NCBI GenBank assembly: GCA_937871685.1
Contig: CALMOL010000278.1
Span: 1-8,461, forward strand
Direction: 5' to 3'
Length of the DNA: 8,461 bases
From: an uncultured Verrucomicrobiota bacterium
GTDB taxonomy: Bacteria; Verrucomicrobiota; Verrucomicrobiia; Chthoniobacterales; SZAS-18
Both the position numbers and the translations under genes were made by a program. The notes beneath the pieces were generated by a model. It was not told the DNA's origin, did no database searches, and worked only from the letters and a program-made list of their open reading frames with translations. This document shows positions 5,766 through 8,461 of the stretch, one piece after another (position 1 is the first letter of the stretch; each line of letters starts with the position of its first letter).

Positions 5766-7159
5766 TCAGCGATTGCCTGGCCAGCGCAACCGGACGACCT
5801 CCTCGCGCAATTGTTCCTTGGTGGCCGTGGCCAGCCGGGTGCGGAAGAGGTCGATGCCCTCCACCTCGTAGCCAAGGCGCTCGGCGATGGACGCGAGCAG
5901 CGCGCCGGTGCGGATCATCACGCGCAGGTAGGAGGCTTGGTCGCCCACCACGTAGGCCAGGCGTGCGCCGGGGCGGAGCACCGGGCGCAACGACTCCAGG
6001 TGCCGCATCATGCCGCCGAAGTAGAGCTTGGTGACGCGGGCGTAGAGACGCTCGAAGCCGCTCGTCTTCCCCAGCTCGATGCGACGCGCCTCGATCTGCG
6101 CCGCGATGGCCTGGATCTCGGGATGCTCGCGCACCCAGCGGTCGTCCCCGTCCTCCTTGTAAACGCCGCGCGTGTTCGAGCGGAGCATCGTGCGCTTGAG
6201 GGCGCGGAGCTGGGCCTTGTCGCGGAAGAAGCCCAGCAGCACGCTCTCCAGGCGGGTGGTGCGGGTGTAGTCCTTCTCGTTCGGATACGGCGGCGAGGTG
6301 ATCACGGCGTCCACCGACTGCGGCGCGAGGCGCAGGGCCGCTTCGCGAGCATCCGCATGATGCACGATGGCCGGCACGTCAGCGCGGTCGGCAAGCATCC
6401 GGAGATCGTCGGCCATGCCGAGCACCGTTTCGAGCCAGACGGAAACCACGGGCGCGTCTGGCTTCGCCGGGCCGACGCCGACCTCGGGGCCGAAATGAAG
6501 ATTGCCAACGGGGCCGACGAGGCACTTCGCCAGGGCGAGCCGGAGGTGATCGCGGCAGTCTGGCGGCGCGTGCGCGGCGATGGCGTCGACGAGCAGCACG
6601 AGCGTCTTGTGGAGCAGCCGGGCGAGATCGAATCGGCGGGGAGCAGCTTGGCCGTGTCCTCTGGCAGGCGCCGCAGGAAAAGAGTCGGCTCCCCGAGAAG
6701 GAGGCCCTGCGAATCATCCAAGATTCCCGTGCTCTCCAGCTCCGCGAGCGCGGCATCAGCCACCCGGTGGGCAGCTTCCGCCAACCGCGCTGCCGGCACT
6801 TCCCAGCGCACCTTGGTCGAGCCGGCGAAATGGGCCATCGGGTGCGCCTCCAATCCGGCCGCGGCGATGCCCTGTTTCTTCGCCTCCACCACCGTGGTGC
6901 CCGTGCCGGAAAAGGGATCGAGCACGAGCTGACCTGGCTGCACGTCGAAAGTTTCCAGGTATTGCCGCACCAAGTGCGGCGGGAAGGACAGCACGAACCG
7001 ATACCACCCGTGGGCCGGCTGATCCGCCGGGAGGAGCCGGTTCGCATCCGCGGTCGGGCGGCGCGGTGTTTTGGCGGGGGTTAAAACGGCAGAGTCGATC
7101 AAGGCGGGAACGCAACGGTGCGATCGAAGCTCGTCAACCGTTCCTCGACGCCGATTCAC
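5766..7159 (-). pseudogene. DNA methyltransferase (N4-C/N6-A type), frameshifted
   Basis: Two overlapping frames together make one methyltransferase of about 464 aa. The first (7159 down to about 6640) holds the AdoMet-binding motif I, LDPFSGTGTT, at residues 80-89. The second (about 6640 down to 5766) holds the catalytic motif IV TSPPY (6285-6299) followed by PNEKDYTRTTRLE. It then has PGARLAYVVGDQAS and ends in EVVRLRWPGNR. Neither half has both motifs, so neither can work alone. Motif I before IV with about 200 residues between them resembles the alpha-like order, although SPPY is most frequent in N4-cytosine enzymes; the methylated base is undecided. Adding one base in the G4 run at 6638-6641 gives KLLPRRFDLARLLHKTLVLL across the join. 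The start is uncertain: GTG 7157-7159 or TTG 7100-7102; no ATG precedes the domain. Its job would be to protect host DNA from the adjacent endonuclease. Confidence 0.8.
6638..6641 (-). other. probable frameshift site in the methyltransferase
   Basis: The open frame carrying motif I must step back one base to join the frame carrying motif IV, which equals one base missing from this sequence. The G4 run (C4 on the coding strand) is the simplest place. The two frames overlap openly over a few hundred bases, so the exact base cannot be proved. A four-base run is short for phase variation, so a real mutation or a consensus error is more likely. Confidence 0.55.
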
Positions 7160-7176
7160 CCAGGACAGGATCTGGA

Positions 7177-7299
7177 GCGTTTTCGATTTGGCTGGTCGTG
7201 CTTGCCGGCCGCCGTTTGCGGAAGGCGGGGTGCGTTTTGGAGTGCGGTGACCTTCCGCAAGCCGCCGGCAGCGAGGACGACAAGCTGGATCGAAAACGC
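7177..7299. repeat. 123-bp imperfect inverted repeat
   Basis: Arms of 49 bases at 7177-7225 and 7251-7299 fold onto each other around a 25-base loop. The outer ends are exact (gcgttttcgat, 7177-7187, with atcgaaaacgc, 7289-7299), as are the inner ends (ttgcggaagg, 7216-7225, with ccttccgcaa, 7251-7260); the middle is imperfect. The plus strand can be read as VLECGDL, a phrase I recall from many spurious small proteins in Verrucomicrobiota, which suggests a dispersed MITE- or REP-like family. It lies between the methyltransferase start and the fhs remnant and could affect transcription of the RM pair. Confidence 0.7.
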
Positions 7300-7386
7300 C
7301 CTAATTTCAGAAGCAGAGCTTTTCTGCGGGGTGCATGAGCCACCGATCTGTCAGCCCGCGATGAGGTGGCGTCCAGGGCGCGGGGC

Positions 7387-7650
7387 TCACTGCATGCCGG
7401 TGATCTCGCCGTGCGCGTCCACGTCGATGGCCAGCGCGCGGGAAAGCTTGGGCAGGCCGGACATCGGCATCATGGCCCCGGCGATGACGACCAGGAAGCC
7501 CGCGCCGGCGGAGAGCGAGACGTCTGTGACGCGCAGCGTCCAGCCGGGCGTCGGGGCGCTTGGGGTCGTCGGTGAGCGAGTATTGGGTCTTGGCGATGCA
7601 GATCGGCAGGCTACCGAAGCCCAGTTGACCGGCCCGCTTGCAAAAATGCG
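7387..7650 (-). pseudogene. fhs: formate-tetrahydrofolate ligase, C-terminal remnant
   Basis: Only about the last 85 residues of a roughly 550-aa enzyme (formate + ATP + tetrahydrofolate to 10-formyl-THF) survive, in two frames. From about 7650 to 7550 one frame reads LGFGSLPICIAKTQYSLTDD, matching the familiar LPVCIAKTQYS segment. From about 7548 to 7387 another frame reads TLRVTDVSLSAGAGFLVV, then GAMMPMSGLPKL and IDVDAHGEITGMQ, matching the C-terminal end (...SAGAGF...MTMPGLPK...ID...G.I.GL.). A single-base frame change falls near 7546-7565. Sequence to the right of about 7650 is unrelated, so the 5' part has been removed. A functional copy, if the host has one, must be elsewhere. Confidence 0.75.
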
Positions 7651-7717
7651 GTGGCGCGCCCTTGGCGTGTCGTCCATGTGTGTCGGCGTTTATTGGCTGC
7701 CCTTCCGGACCTTCTTC

Positions 7718-8386
7718 ATGAGAGTTTCAAGTCCCGCGTCCCCCCTTCTTCACGCGCCCCTTTTGCTTCGCGCGCGCGCGGTCCTGGCTGGCGCGGCCTT
7801 CTTCGCGCTTTGGGCCGCCGGTTCGCTGGGCGCCGCGCCCACGGCAGAAATCGTGGCGGAGATCAAGCAAGCCCCGACGACCCCCACGGCCGCGTTGACG
7901 GTGGGCGCCGACGGCAACCTCTACGGCACGACCCTCACCGGCGGCGCGTCGAACAACGGCACGATCTTCCGCCTGAGCCCGGCCGGAGAGCTGACCACGC
8001 TGGTGCATTTCAATGGCACCAACGGGGCCAATCCCTGGGGCGCGCTGACGCTGGGCCCCGACGGCAACTTCTACGGCACCACCAGCGACGGCGGCGCGGG
8101 CGTCGGCGGCACGTTCTTCCGCCTGAGCCCGGCCGGGGCCCTGACCACGCTGGCAAGCCTCGCCTCCATCGACGGGAGAAGCCCCTATGCTCCGGTGACG
8201 CTGGGAGCCGACGGCAACTTCTACGGCACGACCTCGCAGGGCGGCGCGTCCGGCTTGGGCACGGTCTTCCGCGCGAGCCCGGCCGGCGTGCTGACCAAGC
8301 TGGTGGAGTTCACCGGCACCACCGGGCCCAACCGCGGGATGACCCCCCGATACGCGCTGACGCTGGGCGCAGACGGCAACTTATAA
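7718..8386 (+). CDS. GloVer tandem-repeat exported protein, incomplete
   Basis: Residues 1-40 look like a signal peptide with a hydrophobic core, AVLAGAAFFALWAAGSLGAA. Then come tandem repeats of about 50 aa starting near residues 60, 110, 160 and 214. Each has L-T-x-G-x-DGN-x-YGTT, then GG(A/T)...GT(I/F/V)FR(L/A)SPAG and a TTL or TKL strand. This is the Gloeo_Verruco repeat (TIGR03803 as I recall), probably beta-propeller blades of a cell-surface protein; such proteins usually carry a C-terminal anchor, absent here. The ATG at 7718-7720 is chosen because the signal peptide follows directly; the frame is open far upstream, but that part overlaps the fhs remnant and the inverted repeat. No clear Shine-Dalgarno sequence is seen. 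The TAA at 8384-8386 replaces the Tyr of a fourth GNxYG motif and repeat-like sequence continues to 8427, so the stop is probably a sequencing error and the gene runs off the contig. Confidence 0.8.
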   Translation: MRVSSPASPLLHAPLLLRARAVLAGAAFFALWAAGSLGAAPTAEIVAEIKQAPTTPTAALTVGADGNLYGTTLTGGASNNGTIFRLSPAGELTTLVHFNGTNGANPWGALTLGPDGNFYGTTSDGGAGVGGTFFRLSPAGALTTLASLASIDGRSPYAPVTLGADGNFYGTTSQGGASGLGTVFRASPAGVLTKLVEFTGTTGPNRGMTPRYALTLGADGNL

Positions 8387-8427
8387 GGCAAGACCCACAG
8401 AGGCGGCGCGTCGAACCTGGGCACGGT
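7895..8427 (+). repeat. GloVer coding repeats, period 150/150/162 bp
   Basis: Units begin at 7895, 8045, 8195 and 8357. The DNA is itself strongly conserved between units (for example gacggcaacttctacggcac in units 2 and 3), which indicates recent duplication or gene conversion. The fourth unit is incomplete and contains several apparent C-to-A changes. Such repeats commonly stop short-read assembly, in keeping with the contig ending here. Confidence 0.8.
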
Positions 8428-8461
8428 CTGTCTCTTAAACACATCAGACGCTGACCACGAT
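8428..8461 (+). other. Nextera (Tn5) sequencing adapter read-through
   Basis: The bases ctgtctcttaaacacatca differ at 2 of 19 positions from the Tn5 mosaic end CTGTCTCTTATACACATCT, and the next 14 (gacgctgaccacga) differ at 2 positions from GACGCTGCCGACGA of the same adapter. A 29 of 33 match at the very end of a contig is not genomic sequence. Genomic sequence ends near 8427. Confidence 0.9.

Noticed and set aside
5811..6932. 373-codon open frame on the plus strand
   Set aside because: It lies opposite the methyltransferase, whose motifs I and IV are recognisable on the minus strand; the plus-strand translation has no recognisable domain.
5766..7159. Two separate methyltransferase genes
   Set aside because: One part has only motif I and the other only motif IV, and the downstream part would need to begin at an internal GTG (6599); a single frameshifted gene is simpler.
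7118..7717. Upstream extension of the GloVer gene by 200 codons
   Set aside because: That part overlaps the fhs remnant and the long inverted repeat and would bury the signal peptide; ATG 7718 is preferred.
7895..8427. CRISPR-like array
   Set aside because: The repeats are about 150 bp, in frame, and encode GloVer protein repeats; there are no short repeats with unique spacers and no cas genes.

Overview
The window is high-GC and looks like an accessory, repeat-rich stretch of a Verrucomicrobiota genome, most likely near Opitutaceae. The reasons are an incomplete protein of tandem Gloeo_Verruco (GloVer) repeats at the right end, a secreted thrombospondin-type-3 (TSP3) protein with verrucomicrobial architecture, and palindromic dispersed repeats of a kind I associate with that phylum. 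The assignment is inferred from sequence, not searched.

Layout, left to right. Positions 1-56 hold nested palindromes. A small hypothetical gene (117 aa) lies on the minus strand at 145-498. Positions 509-680 hold a REP-like palindrome and a short dispersed motif. Positions 647-1129 hold the N-terminal remnant of an IS4-type transposase on the minus strand, followed by two copies of an IS-end-like repeat (1143-1172 and 1202-1257). Then comes a two-gene plus-strand operon: a 929-aa secreted TSP3-repeat protein (1341-4130) and a 201-aa secreted protein (4130-4735) that share one base at the stop/start. An inverted copy of the IS-end repeat at 4798-4853 closes this segment, so the operon is bracketed by inverted repeats.

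Positions 4957-7159 encode a compact type II-like restriction-modification (RM) pair on the minus strand. The DNA methyltransferase comes first, 5766-7159, broken by an apparent single-base deletion near 6638-6641. The putative endonuclease follows 11 bp later (4957-5754) with a variant PD-(D/E)XK motif. A 123-bp imperfect inverted repeat (7177-7299) sits just upstream of the methyltransferase. Positions 7387-7650 are a frameshifted, 5'-truncated remnant of formate-tetrahydrofolate ligase (fhs). A GloVer-repeat exported protein begins at 7718 and runs toward the contig end.

The last 34 bases (8428-8461) match the Nextera/Tn5 sequencing adapter with a few errors. The contig therefore really ends near 8427, and the in-frame stop just before it (8384-8386) is probably a read-tail error. 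No decisive evidence of a wholly new system was found. The best candidates for follow-up are the inverted-repeat-bracketed secreted protein pair and the RM module with its frameshifted methyltransferase.
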